From IMG/VR virus record IMGVR_UViG_3300047322_000155, positions 1-27,862 of that record: a stretch of 27,862 nucleotides of DNA; one strand, given 5' to 3'. This DNA is from a virus. The notes beneath the pieces were generated by a model. It saw nothing but the letters and a program-made list of their open reading frames with translations, had not been told where the DNA came from and ran no database searches. Positions 1 to 9,204 of the stretch are shown in pieces (the first letter of the stretch is position 1; every line of letters begins with the position of its first letter). A program made the translations under genes and the position numbers.

Positions 1-482
1 ACTGCGGCGGGAATGGGCAAAAACGCTGGCATGCCGTTATCCGCGAAGCCAAAGAGCGTGCTCGCGCGATCTGCAGCAAGCGGCAGTGTTCCATCTATCG
101 TGTATTCTGTGACGGGGTATCGCACCGCGCGACCCTCTGCAGCGCCGCGGTCCTGCAAAGCCTGCCAGATACGATCAAAGTCGGCGTTGACGGTCTGCGC
201 CAGCAAGTCGCCATTGTCCTGATAGTCGGTGTCTCGCTCGAGCGCGACGGACCGATACAAAATGATCTTGCTGCCCTGCGCAGGCGGCGATATGAACTGG
301 ACAGATCCGCCGGTTGGGCTCCCAACCCCATTGATTGAATATTGGCCGCCAAGCGACTGCGTCGCACCGTTTTGCAGCACGACCAGATCGTCGCTTTCAA
401 GAATGGCGAACGGGAACGGAAACAGCGTGGTGATTCCGTTGCCTTGCGAGGAAATGATCGGATCTTGAACGGGGACTGTCAC
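1..482 (-). CDS. Tail fibre/spike protein, N-terminal part (cut by window edge)
   Basis: The minus-strand frame opens at a GTG at 482 and stays open to base 1, giving 160 residues without a stop. A Shine-Dalgarno GAGAGG at 490-495 lies 7 bases ahead of the GTG and decides the start. The protein begins MTVPVQDPIISSQGNGITTL and continues with FPFPFAILESDDLVV, LQNGATQSLGGQYSIN and a later DTDYQDNGDLLAQTVNADFDRIWQALQ segment. This is the usual layout of podovirus fibre N-termini: a small beta domain that docks on the tail, then an alpha-helical NADFDRIW-type segment. It follows the large terminase in the same direction. The receptor-binding part lies outside the window, so specificity cannot be judged. 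The fibre call rests on pattern recognition; the reading frame itself is clear. Confidence 0.85.
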   Translation of the reverse strand, partial: MTVPVQDPIISSQGNGITTLFPFPFAILESDDLVVLQNGATQSLGGQYSINGVGSPTGGSVQFISPPAQGSKIILYRSVALERDTDYQDNGDLLAQTVNADFDRIWQALQDRGAAEGRAVRYPVTEYTIDGTLPLAADRASTLFGFADNGMPAFLPIPAA

Positions 483-519
483 GCGGCGGCCTCTCAGGTG
501 GCGCGCCGAACTAGCGGCG

Positions 520-2154
520 CTACATTTCGAGCGTCACTTCGTGCACGCCCGTCGATGGACGCCAATCGTGCGACTGATCACCTGTCGGATTCCCGACCAA
601 TTTCCCGATGCGAACCGGCGTTTCGAGGATCGCCGACGCGCCAGAGTCTATGAAGTCGTCTGGCTGCGTCTTGATGATCGGATTGAATTGCTGCATCTGG
701 TCCCACACAGGACCGTCCAGAACGTCAACGTGCGCCCACAGGATCCCTGACCGAAGCGGCCCCTCAAGGCCAGCTAGAATCTTTTCGTTCTTGTTGACGG
801 TGGCTGTGCGATCGATCACGCCGCACTGCAGGCGCCGTTGGCTGATTGCCTTGCGCAATAGCTGCGGCGCGAACGTGCCGACGCCGTTCGTTTCCACGTA
901 GATTTGCGGTATTGAATACCGCTCGATCAGATCGCAAATCTGCATGACCTGACCGCCTTCTATCTTTGCGTTATCGTGCGCGAAAACAGCAAACTCTCCA
1001 AGCATGGCCTGCGCGACGTGCCAGTAGTAGTTGCCGGCCGCATCATCAAGAATCAGGGAAACGACCGAATCGTCACCGCCAGCCTTGCCGGTGGCGCAGT
1101 CCCAGTAGGCGCGCGCGCTTACGATGCGCGCGGCGCCGAGCATCATGCGGGCTTCTCGGTTTGCTCGCTCCACAACCGGGTGCACTTCGTACGGCCGCAG
1201 CTTTTCCGGATCAAGGCGCACTTCGCCGATAGGCTTGGCGTGGAGTTGATACTGGCTATCCCATTCGTTAATCGTGCGCGTCTCTCGCCGGCGCTTTTCG
1301 AGCTCATCGGCATCGAATCGCTCAGGCCACGCACACCCGGCATAGAAGTCGATCAGGCAGTCAGGAGATTGAGCAAACCAGACGCGATTGCCTTCCTCGA
1401 CGAAGTAGTCGATACCCTCCCGAAGCAGCCGGGCAGACTTCCCAATGCCGGAAAAGACGCAGTCCGGACGGAACGGGATGTCGTATCGCTCAGCCTTCGC
1501 AGCCTCGATGCGGTGCTCGTGCGCGAACATTTTTAGCGTGAGGCAGTCCGCGCCGAGCTTCTCTATCTCGTCGTACAGCGAATCGTGGGTGTGCGGCGTG
1601 CCGATGTAGAGCTTACGGCCGCCGGGGACGAGAATGTGCGTCTGCTCGCCAAGGCGATAGCGAAGCTTCTCCCGCGCCTCTGGCGTCTGGATGTTGCGCG
1701 GGACTTCGACGTCGTCGTTCTGACACTCATCGGCGCGCGCGCTGGTCACGTTCGACAGAATGCCCTTCGCGTACATGCTAGCGTTTCGATGGTCGGCGGC
1801 ACCGATTACCCACCACTGCTCCACCGTGCCCTGCCCAGGCGGCAGCATGCCAGCCGTGAGCGGGTGCTTGCGGATGACATTCTGTGTGTCGCGACTGGTC
1901 TTGTAGGCGGTGCCGTCCGACTCTGACTGGTGCAGAATCCGGTAATTTCCGTCTTCGTAATAACGCCACGCGTTATAGATGGCGAGTAGCGTCGACTTGC
2001 CGAATCCGCGAAAGCAGCGAAGCACCGCGAGCGGGCCGCGGTTCTCCATCCAGTGGCATGCAACGATGTGAACTTCCGGGACCGTCCAGTGCATGCGATC
2101 GGCCCAAAGTAGGAAAAACGCGAGGAACGATATCTTACGATTCACCGGCGGCAC
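520..2154 (-). CDS. Terminase large subunit (DNA packaging ATPase/nuclease)
   Basis: This is the motor that pumps DNA into the prohead and cuts the concatemer. The 544-residue length fits the T7 gp19-like branch. The N-terminal ATPase shows a Walker A motif CFRGFGKS at residues 47-54 and an ADECQNDDVEVP stretch near 141-152 in the Walker B position. The C-terminal RNase H-like nuclease shows YWDCATG (Asp352), IYVETNG (Glu421) and DDFIDSGA (Asp503), which fit the acidic metal-binding set. The listed start is a GTG at 2154, overlapping the small-subunit gene by 20 bases; a second GTG at 2142 would remove four residues. Neither has a strong ribosome site, so the exact start is uncertain. One copy of the 18-bp late-block repeat lies in the C-terminal coding part at 584-601. 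Confidence 0.95.
   Translation of the reverse strand: MPPVNRKISFLAFFLLWADRMHWTVPEVHIVACHWMENRGPLAVLRCFRGFGKSTLLAIYNAWRYYEDGNYRILHQSESDGTAYKTSRDTQNVIRKHPLTAGMLPPGQGTVEQWWVIGAADHRNASMYAKGILSNVTSARADECQNDDVEVPRNIQTPEAREKLRYRLGEQTHILVPGGRKLYIGTPHTHDSLYDEIEKLGADCLTLKMFAHEHRIEAAKAERYDIPFRPDCVFSGIGKSARLLREGIDYFVEEGNRVWFAQSPDCLIDFYAGCAWPERFDADELEKRRRETRTINEWDSQYQLHAKPIGEVRLDPEKLRPYEVHPVVERANREARMMLGAARIVSARAYWDCATGKAGGDDSVVSLILDDAAGNYYWHVAQAMLGEFAVFAHDNAKIEGGQVMQICDLIERYSIPQIYVETNGVGTFAPQLLRKAISQRRLQCGVIDRTATVNKNEKILAGLEGPLRSGILWAHVDVLDGPVWDQMQQFNPIIKTQPDDFIDSGASAILETPVRIGKLVGNPTGDQSHDWRPSTGVHEVTLEM
584..601 (-). promoter_or_regulatory. 18-bp late-block dyad, copy C (inside terminase, before tail fibre)
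   Basis: The minus strand from 601 reads TTGGTCGGGAATCCGACA, differing from copies A and B at one central base. Both GTCGG/CCGAC arms are kept. It lies in the C-terminal coding part of the large terminase, 101 bases before the tail fibre GTG, in the same orientation as the other copies. Being coding, chance is a greater concern here. Confidence 0.5.
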
Positions 2155-2497
2155 GCTTCAGAAAGCCCGCGCGAGCGGTGCCGTCCTGAACCTTCTTGAC
2201 CAGATCGGCGGCTCGCTTCTCGGCGTCTTTAATCTTTCTGTCCATTTCGCCATCGCTGTACGGATCGCGGCCGAGAGCCTGCTTGTCGTTGGCGATGAGT
2301 TTGCGTGTTTCGTGCGCGAGCATCACCGTCGCAACGGCGTTCTTCTTTTCCCAATAACGGTCACCGCGCTGCTCTTTCGTGAGCTGGTCGCCCATTGAGC
2401 CCACACCGGGCCAGTTGTCTGGATCAGCTTCGTCGAGATAGACGTCAATCAGACGTTCCTCGAGATCGCGCAACCGCTCAATCTGGTCATTTCGCAT
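2135..2497 (-). CDS. Probable terminase small subunit / DNA packaging protein
   Basis: This 120-residue protein begins MRNDQIERLRDLEERLIDVY. Its ATG at 2497 overlaps the stop of the preceding internal virion gene as TAATG, so I reject a 22-residue upstream extension. It contains a DPDNWPGVGSMGDQLTKEQR stretch followed by GDRYWEKKNAVATVMLAHE, then a charged helical tail. I recognise this NWPG/RGDRYW-KKNA pattern from small proteins encoded directly before podovirus large terminases. No catalytic motif is present, as expected of a DNA-recognition subunit. Position directly upstream of, and overlapping, the large terminase supports the role. The function is a family and neighbourhood inference. 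Confidence 0.78.
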   Translation of the reverse strand: MRNDQIERLRDLEERLIDVYLDEADPDNWPGVGSMGDQLTKEQRGDRYWEKKNAVATVMLAHETRKLIANDKQALGRDPYSDGEMDRKIKDAEKRAADLVKKVQDGTARAGFLKRAAGES

Positions 2498-5103
2498 TAT
2501 TGCGCCCCCGCAATGGTGGAGAGGTTCGGTGCACGCTGTGGCGATGTCGCTCCCGGCTGCCACCAGTATTCATTCCCGTATTCTTTATTCGAACGATTGA
2601 TGTTCCGCTGTGTCACGCCAGGCGAAACATTCTCTGCCAGATTGTCCCAGATTAGGCGGTTCATAACCGTCTTCCAGTACCACAGATTCACAATAGGAAG
2701 GTTAGATTTTGCCACCTTAACCAGGTCAGCACCGACGTGCGTCTCCTTTCCTTCTGCGGCTGCTTGGGCGTTCTCAGCGAGGGCGTGCACGGGCTGAAAG
2801 ATCGTCGACAGTACCGGGCCACCGACCAGACTTGACAGCAGCGAGCCGTAATCAGAGCTGGTGAAAGCGGCGTTCAGCATGTCGCCAGCGAAGCCCGCGC
2901 CGCCACCTGTCGTGAATGCGCGAGTCCAGAACGACGCGGCATGCTTCAGATCGCCGCCAAGCGACTCTGGGTCTTTGCCGGCCAGCAGATTCTTTATCTC
3001 CGTTGTGATCGCGCCGATCAGCGTCGTGCTGACGATCAGTGCCGTGCCGTATGCCAGAGGATTGGCGAGCGCCGGCGCACCGTCGACCTTGAAGTCGCCA
3101 GAGCGCCGCATTTCTGCGAGTCGCCCCCAATGACGGGTCACCATTGCGATAGGGAAGCTCTTGAACTGCATGAACGTCTTTTGCAGTTCGCCCGACCACG
3201 TGCCCGGGTTGCCCGACGCGATAACCTTAGTAGTCAGGTCCGGATTGAGCACGGCGAACTCGCCTTCCTCGCGGATCATGCCGAGGATCTTCGGCACGAC
3301 GTTGGGCGCATCGGCGTGGCCTGTCTCATAGATCGAATCGGGCGTCAGATAGCTATTGCCGGCGAACTTGCCGGGTTCCGCCTGATTGACTACATCCCAA
3401 TCGGCTGGCGTGATACCCGCACGCGTCATCGTACGCCGGTCCCATTCCGTCAAATCGGCCCATGGCGTTTTCGATATCTCGGCGAGACCTCGCATCATGT
3501 TGGCCTGAAAGCCAGTGCGCAGCGCGTCGGTCCAGCCCGTCACGCCGCCGAACTTCATCGTCGACGCCGAGAGGTTCTTGGCCCAATCCGTCGCTAGATT
3601 GTCCGTTCCCCAACGCGTCATGCCATGCTCGAGCGTCTCGGCGATGAGCCCCTGCGACGAAAGCCACGAGCGCAAATCCTTCGAGCCTGGCGTCATCAGG
3701 CGCGCCGCCGTGCCGAGCGTCCGGAAGAACGGCACCTTGTTGTAGTTGGCCGTCACGAACATCGTTCCGACGTCGCCGAGCGCCGCGAGCACCGTCCCCT
3801 GCAGTTTGATCGCGCCCACGGTCGTGCGCACGGTTTCGAACTTCTTCGCGAGAGCGGGATTGACAGGCGTGTTGGTGACGCCATTCACGTAGTTCCAGTA
3901 GGCGCCGATCGACGTCATGCCGCGCTCGAGGATATGCACCGGCGTCGCGTCGTGCTCGGCGGTTCGGTCGATCTGCGCCATGATATTGCGCGTCGGGTTC
4001 GGCCCATAGCGCTCGACGAGCGCGATGTTCTTCGCCATGCCAGTGACGTGATCGTTCAGCGCCCCGAGCAGCGACCCCTCGCCATATGACCGGTTGTATT
4101 CCAGGTGAGCGTCAGCGTCGACGAAGTGCAGAAAGCGGTGTTCGGAATTCGCATTCGCGCGGGCGCCGACCGCGCCGCGGACAGTCGTGATCTCGCGCGG
4201 CGACGTGCCGGCGATTTCATCCCAGATGCCTGGCGCGCGCTTCTTGACGTCCTTACCCTTCGCGGCGATGTTGGCCTCCTGCCACGGCCCGCGCGCCTCG
4301 CCCGTCAGAAGCTGGCGAAGCTCCACGTCGGACATTACATCGCCGTTGTCGTTCAGGTATTTCGAGCGGTCGAGCAGCGGCATAACGAAATCCGACCAAG
4401 CGCGCCGCGCGACGTCTGAGCCGTTGCCGAGCACCTTCGCCTGATTGTGGCGGATTGGCACATAGCCGTATCCGACGTCGCCGACCTTGCCACCGGACGC
4501 ATTGAAGCGCTTGCGCATCGACTCGTTGGTCTTGCTGATCTGCTCGGCGGCCGCCTTGGCGACTTCGTTTCCAGTCGATCCATCCGCCTTCTTGTAGATC
4601 TCGCGGATGATGTCGCGCTCCATCGCAGGATTGTCGACGTCGAACGCGCGCGCGAGGAAGTTCTGACCATGCTTCATTGCATCGATTGCGCCCATCGTCT
4701 GGCGCATATAGTCTGCCTTGATCGCACCGGACATGACATACGTCTGCTCGATGTCGGCTTTCACGACTTTCTCACGCGCATGCTTGTCGTGAGCTTTCTC
4801 GGGCTCCGCATAAAGAGCGTCCTCGATTCGATTCTGTGTTTCGAGCTGCTTGGACACCTGCAAAAGCTTGCGTTGCTTTGCCAGTTCAGCTTCTTCCGTT
4901 AGCTGCTTCGAAGCCCATTCAGCGCCGGCCTTGATGCGCTCGCCCGTGGACATGCCGCGCCACGCGTCGATGTCTTTGTTGGCGACTGAGCGCATACCGG
5001 CGCGCACGCGGTTCTCAATGTTATCTAGCTCGGCTTTCGTCAGCGGCTTGCGGCCCGCCGCTTCGCGCACAGCCTGCACTGCGTTTGCGCACTTTTCATG
5101 CAT
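2497..5103 (-). CDS. Large internal virion (ejection) protein
   Basis: The 868-residue protein starts at 5103 with GGAG eight bases upstream. The first 130 or so residues are highly charged and helical, with coiled-coil-like runs such as EEAELAKQRKLLQVSKQLET. The long middle has no motif I can name. A hydrophobic, glycine-rich region follows: LANPLAYGTALIVSTTLIG near 680-700, then a GGGAGFAGDML segment. It is the third of three consecutive long genes between the tail tube genes and the terminase. In T7-like viruses the gp14/gp15/gp16 core proteins, which are ejected and form a channel across the cell envelope, occupy the same place. The hydrophobic C-terminal region fits such a protein. The assignment rests on position, size and composition. 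Confidence 0.75.
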   Translation of the reverse strand: MHEKCANAVQAVREAAGRKPLTKAELDNIENRVRAGMRSVANKDIDAWRGMSTGERIKAGAEWASKQLTEEAELAKQRKLLQVSKQLETQNRIEDALYAEPEKAHDKHAREKVVKADIEQTYVMSGAIKADYMRQTMGAIDAMKHGQNFLARAFDVDNPAMERDIIREIYKKADGSTGNEVAKAAAEQISKTNESMRKRFNASGGKVGDVGYGYVPIRHNQAKVLGNGSDVARRAWSDFVMPLLDRSKYLNDNGDVMSDVELRQLLTGEARGPWQEANIAAKGKDVKKRAPGIWDEIAGTSPREITTVRGAVGARANANSEHRFLHFVDADAHLEYNRSYGEGSLLGALNDHVTGMAKNIALVERYGPNPTRNIMAQIDRTAEHDATPVHILERGMTSIGAYWNYVNGVTNTPVNPALAKKFETVRTTVGAIKLQGTVLAALGDVGTMFVTANYNKVPFFRTLGTAARLMTPGSKDLRSWLSSQGLIAETLEHGMTRWGTDNLATDWAKNLSASTMKFGGVTGWTDALRTGFQANMMRGLAEISKTPWADLTEWDRRTMTRAGITPADWDVVNQAEPGKFAGNSYLTPDSIYETGHADAPNVVPKILGMIREEGEFAVLNPDLTTKVIASGNPGTWSGELQKTFMQFKSFPIAMVTRHWGRLAEMRRSGDFKVDGAPALANPLAYGTALIVSTTLIGAITTEIKNLLAGKDPESLGGDLKHAASFWTRAFTTGGGAGFAGDMLNAAFTSSDYGSLLSSLVGGPVLSTIFQPVHALAENAQAAAEGKETHVGADLVKVAKSNLPIVNLWYWKTVMNRLIWDNLAENVSPGVTQRNINRSNKEYGNEYWWQPGATSPQRAPNLSTIAGAQ

Positions 5104-5105
5104 AT

Positions 5106-7043
5106 CTAGAACTCCGTACCAATGAAGCAGTTAGCCGCGACGCTGAACAGCTTTGCATCATCCAGCGTGGCTGCGTGCTCGTTGTCGATCACCTCTAGCG
5201 CCGACTGGATCGTGCCATTGTGTTCGGCCACAGTCGGATCGGACGAATCAAGATGCACTGGTATAGTCGGGTCCGCAACGGCCGCTTCGCGTACGTTCGC
5301 CTCAACTGCGCTCACTTGCGGCTCAGACGTCTGCTGAAGACCACTCACACGAATAGGCGAATCGCTCGGCGAGACCTCGCCAGGAGGGCGCGGAATGTCT
5401 ATAGATGCGTCGGCTGAATTCGCTGCCCCCGCTGACGCACTCACTGAATCTCGCCTCAGCTGCGCTGGGTCTTCTGCGAATGCCACATCGCCGACGGCGC
5501 GCTCGAACGCGTAGTACGAGTCGTGACCGGTTATTGCATCTGGCAACCGGTCGCTGATCTGCGGGAAGCCGCCGTCATTCATCTGTCGCGCCGCCGCATC
5601 AAAGGCGTCTTGATGAGCTGCCATCCCCGCCACGTCTGTCTCAGGGAGAATGTTTGCTTCGTCAACGATGTTCTGCCCATGAGATGCGAGCGCGGCATCA
5701 ACCTGCTCGGGCGTTGCATCGAACTTGACGGTGTTGATCTGCTGCGTAGCGGCGAGGCGATCGTACTTGCGCAGGTACTTGATCGTCTCGGGATCTGTCG
5801 GCGCACCACCGGCATGCACCGCTTGAGCCTGCTTTACACCGCCGTTGTATTCGGTGAGTGCAGCGCGCACGTCGCCGTCATACCGCTGTAGCAGGTCTTT
5901 CGCATAAGCTGCTGACGCATCGATCGAGTTGACCGGGTCAGTCGGATCGCCCTTGCCGAACGCCGCCCAGGTATCGGGCGTGAATTGCATCACACCCTTC
6001 GCGCCCTTCGGGCTCACCTGATTGCTGTTTGACTGCTCGCCGCGGTTCTTGATGAACAGCAGCATTTCGGGCGGTACGCCGGCGGCCTGCGCTGCTTGCG
6101 TTGCGTACGCGTCGAGCTGCGGCGCGTTGTATCGCAGCGCCTTGCGTGCATCGACCGACATGTCGGTTATCGGCACATCAATCGGCGGTGTCTTGGGCGC
6201 GGCCGCGGCGGCTTCGGCTGTCGATTTCGCGCCGCGCGCCGTTGATACCACATGTGCGCCAGCAAATACGCCAGCGACCAGCGTTGATGCCGCAAGGTTT
6301 GTCGGGTCGAGCGGATCAATCTGATCGGCAAGATGATCATAATTTGCGTTTCTCAGGATCGCCTTCTCAGCGGCACCCTGTGCGATGCCCATGCCAGGGC
6401 CACCAACGGCCACTAGCGCGGCCGTGCGCGCAAGGGTCGAGCCCGCGACAGGGAGAACGGCGCCAGCGCCCCCTAGCGCGCCATCGACGGCGCCAACAGC
6501 CGTGCGCGTACCAACGTCTACGCCCTGTCGTTTAAGGTCTTCGGCGCGCGACATGCCGATCGACACGCCGCCAGCCACCGCGCCGCCCGCCGGCCCGAAC
6601 AGAAGCGCAGATGGCAGGATCTGTGTGAGTCCGCTTACCGCGCCCTGCACTATCTGGTCGGTCGCCGTGGTATTGGTTGGATCGGGCTTGAGCGTATCCG
6701 CCAGGTCATAAGCCGCAGCGCCGGCGCGAGATTCGAACAGATGCCCGGCGCGCTGCTTGGCGAGCGCATCATTTATCTGCTTGTCCTGCGCCGCTTGCGC
6801 CTCGGGGCTCATTGCCGCGCCAGCCGCCGAATCCGGGTCGACGTAAAACTGCGACAGGCCCGCAGTAGTGTCCGCGAGTGCGCCGCCGAACTGGAGTGCG
6901 CCTTGTCCAAAGCCGCGACCCACCGCGCGTGCAATCGAAGTGATCGATGTTGACGGTGAGGTCTGAGGAACCGGCACATTCACCTGATTGGAGCCGGAAA
7001 GATACTGGTTGGTCGAATCTGCGTAGAGGTCGTCGATTGGCAT
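5106..7043 (-). CDS. Internal virion protein with lytic transglycosylase (SLT) domain
   Basis: The 645-residue protein starts MPIDDLYADSTNQYLSGSNQ at 7043, with GAGG six bases upstream and just past the previous stop; an upstream 16-residue extension is rejected. Alanine/glycine-rich hydrophobic stretches lie at about 130-215. Residues about 305-430 form a soluble lytic transglycosylase fold: a GVPPEMLLFIKNRGEQSNSN segment with the predicted catalytic Glu336, then VSPKGAKGVMQFTPDTW and later ALTEYNGG near 395-402. Such domains in virion proteins cut peptidoglycan locally so that DNA can pass during infection, as in T7 gp16. Here the domain sits mid-protein and in the second core gene rather than at the N-terminus of the largest one. 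The tail beyond 430 is acidic and probably flexible. The enzyme domain is clear; the ejection role comes from context. Confidence 0.9.
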   Translation of the reverse strand: MPIDDLYADSTNQYLSGSNQVNVPVPQTSPSTSITSIARAVGRGFGQGALQFGGALADTTAGLSQFYVDPDSAAGAAMSPEAQAAQDKQINDALAKQRAGHLFESRAGAAAYDLADTLKPDPTNTTATDQIVQGAVSGLTQILPSALLFGPAGGAVAGGVSIGMSRAEDLKRQGVDVGTRTAVGAVDGALGGAGAVLPVAGSTLARTAALVAVGGPGMGIAQGAAEKAILRNANYDHLADQIDPLDPTNLAASTLVAGVFAGAHVVSTARGAKSTAEAAAAAPKTPPIDVPITDMSVDARKALRYNAPQLDAYATQAAQAAGVPPEMLLFIKNRGEQSNSNQVSPKGAKGVMQFTPDTWAAFGKGDPTDPVNSIDASAAYAKDLLQRYDGDVRAALTEYNGGVKQAQAVHAGGAPTDPETIKYLRKYDRLAATQQINTVKFDATPEQVDAALASHGQNIVDEANILPETDVAGMAAHQDAFDAAARQMNDGGFPQISDRLPDAITGHDSYYAFERAVGDVAFAEDPAQLRRDSVSASAGAANSADASIDIPRPPGEVSPSDSPIRVSGLQQTSEPQVSAVEANVREAAVADPTIPVHLDSSDPTVAEHNGTIQSALEVIDNEHAATLDDAKLFSVAANCFIGTEF

Positions 7044-7050
7044 GGCGGCC

Positions 7051-9201
7051 TCAGAACGGGTTATTGATCTGGTCTGGCGTCTGCACCACACCGGCCGCTG
7101 GCTTCGCCTTCTGCCCCAACGTAAGGTGAACTGTTACGGGAGCACCCGCCGCGTCCTGAACGAACTTCGAACCGGTAGCGACTGCGTACGTGCCGCGCAC
7201 GCCCACGCGCACCAGCTGGTAACTCGGGAACTTCGACATGAAATCCGCAACAGGAATGGGCTTGCCGTTGGCGTAGACGGTATCGATCGGCTTGCCGTTG
7301 AGCGTGTTTTCGATATTGCTCGCATCGGCGCTTTTTACGCTTGACTGGAAGTCCTTTTCGAGCCAGCCGTACGGCATCGCGACGCGGTTCGGATTGCCGT
7401 TGTATCGCGTGCCGCCCGTCGTCGAAATACCGCCTGTCGCAGCGTTGATGCCGTCCTGAATATCGGCGCTGTTCGGCACAGTGCGACCATTGCGCGCGGC
7501 GCTGCCGATCGCAATGTAATAGGCGCTCTCCTTCGCGTCAGCCGCCTGGTCGGGAGGCATGGCGCCGTCGATGGCGGTCGCGATTTGGGCATGCATTCCG
7601 GTTCCGGCGACCTCGTCGACCTTGACCGACTTGTCCTGAATTGCCTGCTGGCCAGAGAGAATGAATGCGCCGACTGGCTGGCCGGTGATCGTCGTGAGCG
7701 GCGAGCCGTTGCCGCCCGCGGCGCCAGCTTTAAGTGCCAGAGCGACAGCCGGATTCTTTTCCTGCCACTGCTTGGCGAGGTCGTTGATGCGCTGCCCCTG
7801 TCCGAACGCGCCGCCGATGCTGTTCAGCATCTGCGCCTGCGCGTCGACCGGGAGCGCAGTGACGGTTTTCAACACGTTCTGCGCTTCGTCTGGCGTGAGC
7901 AACGAAACCTGCCGCCCGGCCGCCTGATCGATAATGCCTGCCGCCTTGCCGCGCGCCGACAGCGAAGCGGTGAGCGCAGGAATGCTCGATGTGTCGATCT
8001 GCGGCACAGCCTGAATGACGCCGCGGTCAAGCGCAGCATTCCATGGGTCTTTCTGGTAAGCCTCCACGCTCGCCGTGTAGATCTGCTTGCGCTGCTTCAC
8101 TGCCGCCGCCGTGGCGGGATCCGTTCCCACGGCCGGCGTATTGGCCGCGGTCTCGTCGGCCTGAATGGCGGCTCGCATCTGCGGGACTGGCAGCGTCGAG
8201 AAGCCCGCGTTGCGCGCGGCGCCCGCGATCAGTTCCTGCGTCTGACCGGCCAGTGACGTGCCGGAGGTAACTGCACTGAGTTGCTTGATGTAATCGGGGC
8301 TGAACTGCTTGCCCTGATTCATCAGGTCCAACCCTTGATTGAACGCCTGCGCGGCTTGCGTTTCCGCCGCGCGAGCCGCTGCGTCAGACTGATTCTGCAA
8401 TGCGAGGCTTTGCGACACCGCGGTCGACAGCACACGGTTTCTCGCCGTTGGATCAATCTTTCCGGCATAGAAGCCGTCTGGCGACGTCAGATCGGTTTGC
8501 AGCCGCGTGAGCGCGGCGAGATCACCATTGGCGCGCGCAGCGATCACCGCTGTCTCTGCATGGGATGCGTACTGGCTGTCAGCCCAGTTCTGCGCAGCTT
8601 TCTCCGCAGTCGGCTTGGCGATGCCGGCCGCCGCGGCCGCGCTGAGATATGCCGCCCTCGTGCTCGCCACGGTCGCATCAATCGTGTTCGGTGCAACGGC
8701 AATGCTCTTGCCAGCGGTATCTAGCAGCGACTGCGCGTTAGTCGCGATCATCTGCTGCGTGTTCTTTGTCAGCGCTTCCTGTGTGCCAAGTTGGACGGTG
8801 CGATTTAGCGACTGCGTTTGCAGGTTCGCGACGTTCTTGTAATGATTGTCCGGAAGCGCGCCAATGGTCGAGTCATACGACTGCTTCTGCGCATCCTGAA
8901 TCGCCGCCTGATACCCAGTCTGGTCAAGTTCGCCGCTTTGAAGCTTCGTGCCCGCGTCATGCATCGCGAGTTGAAGATTCGTCGCGTGCTGCTGATATGC
9001 GGTCGCCGCGGCAGTGCGCTGAAGATCGTCGTTCATCCGGGACTGCTGCAGGGCCAGCTTGTCGCCGAACTGCTCCAGGGCGGCGCCGACGCCCTGCTTT
9101 GCCTGTCCAGACAGCGCGCCGAAGTCCGCTGCGCTAGTCTGGACTTGCTGGGGCGCCTGGCTGATCACGTCGCCCTGATTGCCGAGTGGAATGCGAGCCA
9201 T
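7051..9201 (-). CDS. Internal virion protein (gp15-like position)
   Basis: The 716-residue protein is rich in Gln, Ala and Thr and is predicted mostly helical, with many NQ/AQ pairs (for example AAETQAAQAFNQGLDLMNQG). It starts MARIPLGNQGDVISQAPQQV; short MARIPLGxQG-type openings recur in podovirus core proteins. It has no transmembrane segment or catalytic motif that I recognise. It lies between the short gp14-like gene and the transglycosylase gene, with gaps of a few bases and the same direction. This matches the second core protein of the T7 ejection set. The long Gln/Ala-rich helical build is that of a structural protein. Function is inferred from order and composition only. Confidence 0.75.
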   Translation of the reverse strand: MARIPLGNQGDVISQAPQQVQTSAADFGALSGQAKQGVGAALEQFGDKLALQQSRMNDDLQRTAAATAYQQHATNLQLAMHDAGTKLQSGELDQTGYQAAIQDAQKQSYDSTIGALPDNHYKNVANLQTQSLNRTVQLGTQEALTKNTQQMIATNAQSLLDTAGKSIAVAPNTIDATVASTRAAYLSAAAAAGIAKPTAEKAAQNWADSQYASHAETAVIAARANGDLAALTRLQTDLTSPDGFYAGKIDPTARNRVLSTAVSQSLALQNQSDAAARAAETQAAQAFNQGLDLMNQGKQFSPDYIKQLSAVTSGTSLAGQTQELIAGAARNAGFSTLPVPQMRAAIQADETAANTPAVGTDPATAAAVKQRKQIYTASVEAYQKDPWNAALDRGVIQAVPQIDTSSIPALTASLSARGKAAGIIDQAAGRQVSLLTPDEAQNVLKTVTALPVDAQAQMLNSIGGAFGQGQRINDLAKQWQEKNPAVALALKAGAAGGNGSPLTTITGQPVGAFILSGQQAIQDKSVKVDEVAGTGMHAQIATAIDGAMPPDQAADAKESAYYIAIGSAARNGRTVPNSADIQDGINAATGGISTTGGTRYNGNPNRVAMPYGWLEKDFQSSVKSADASNIENTLNGKPIDTVYANGKPIPVADFMSKFPSYQLVRVGVRGTYAVATGSKFVQDAAGAPVTVHLTLGQKAKPAAGVVQTPDQINNPF

Positions 9202-9204
9202 GTC

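Noticed and set aside
7000-7017. Partial match to the 18-bp late dyad (GGTTGGTCGAATC) near the start of the transglycosylase gene
   Set aside because: Only the first arm matches, the dyad is absent, and it lies within coding sequence.
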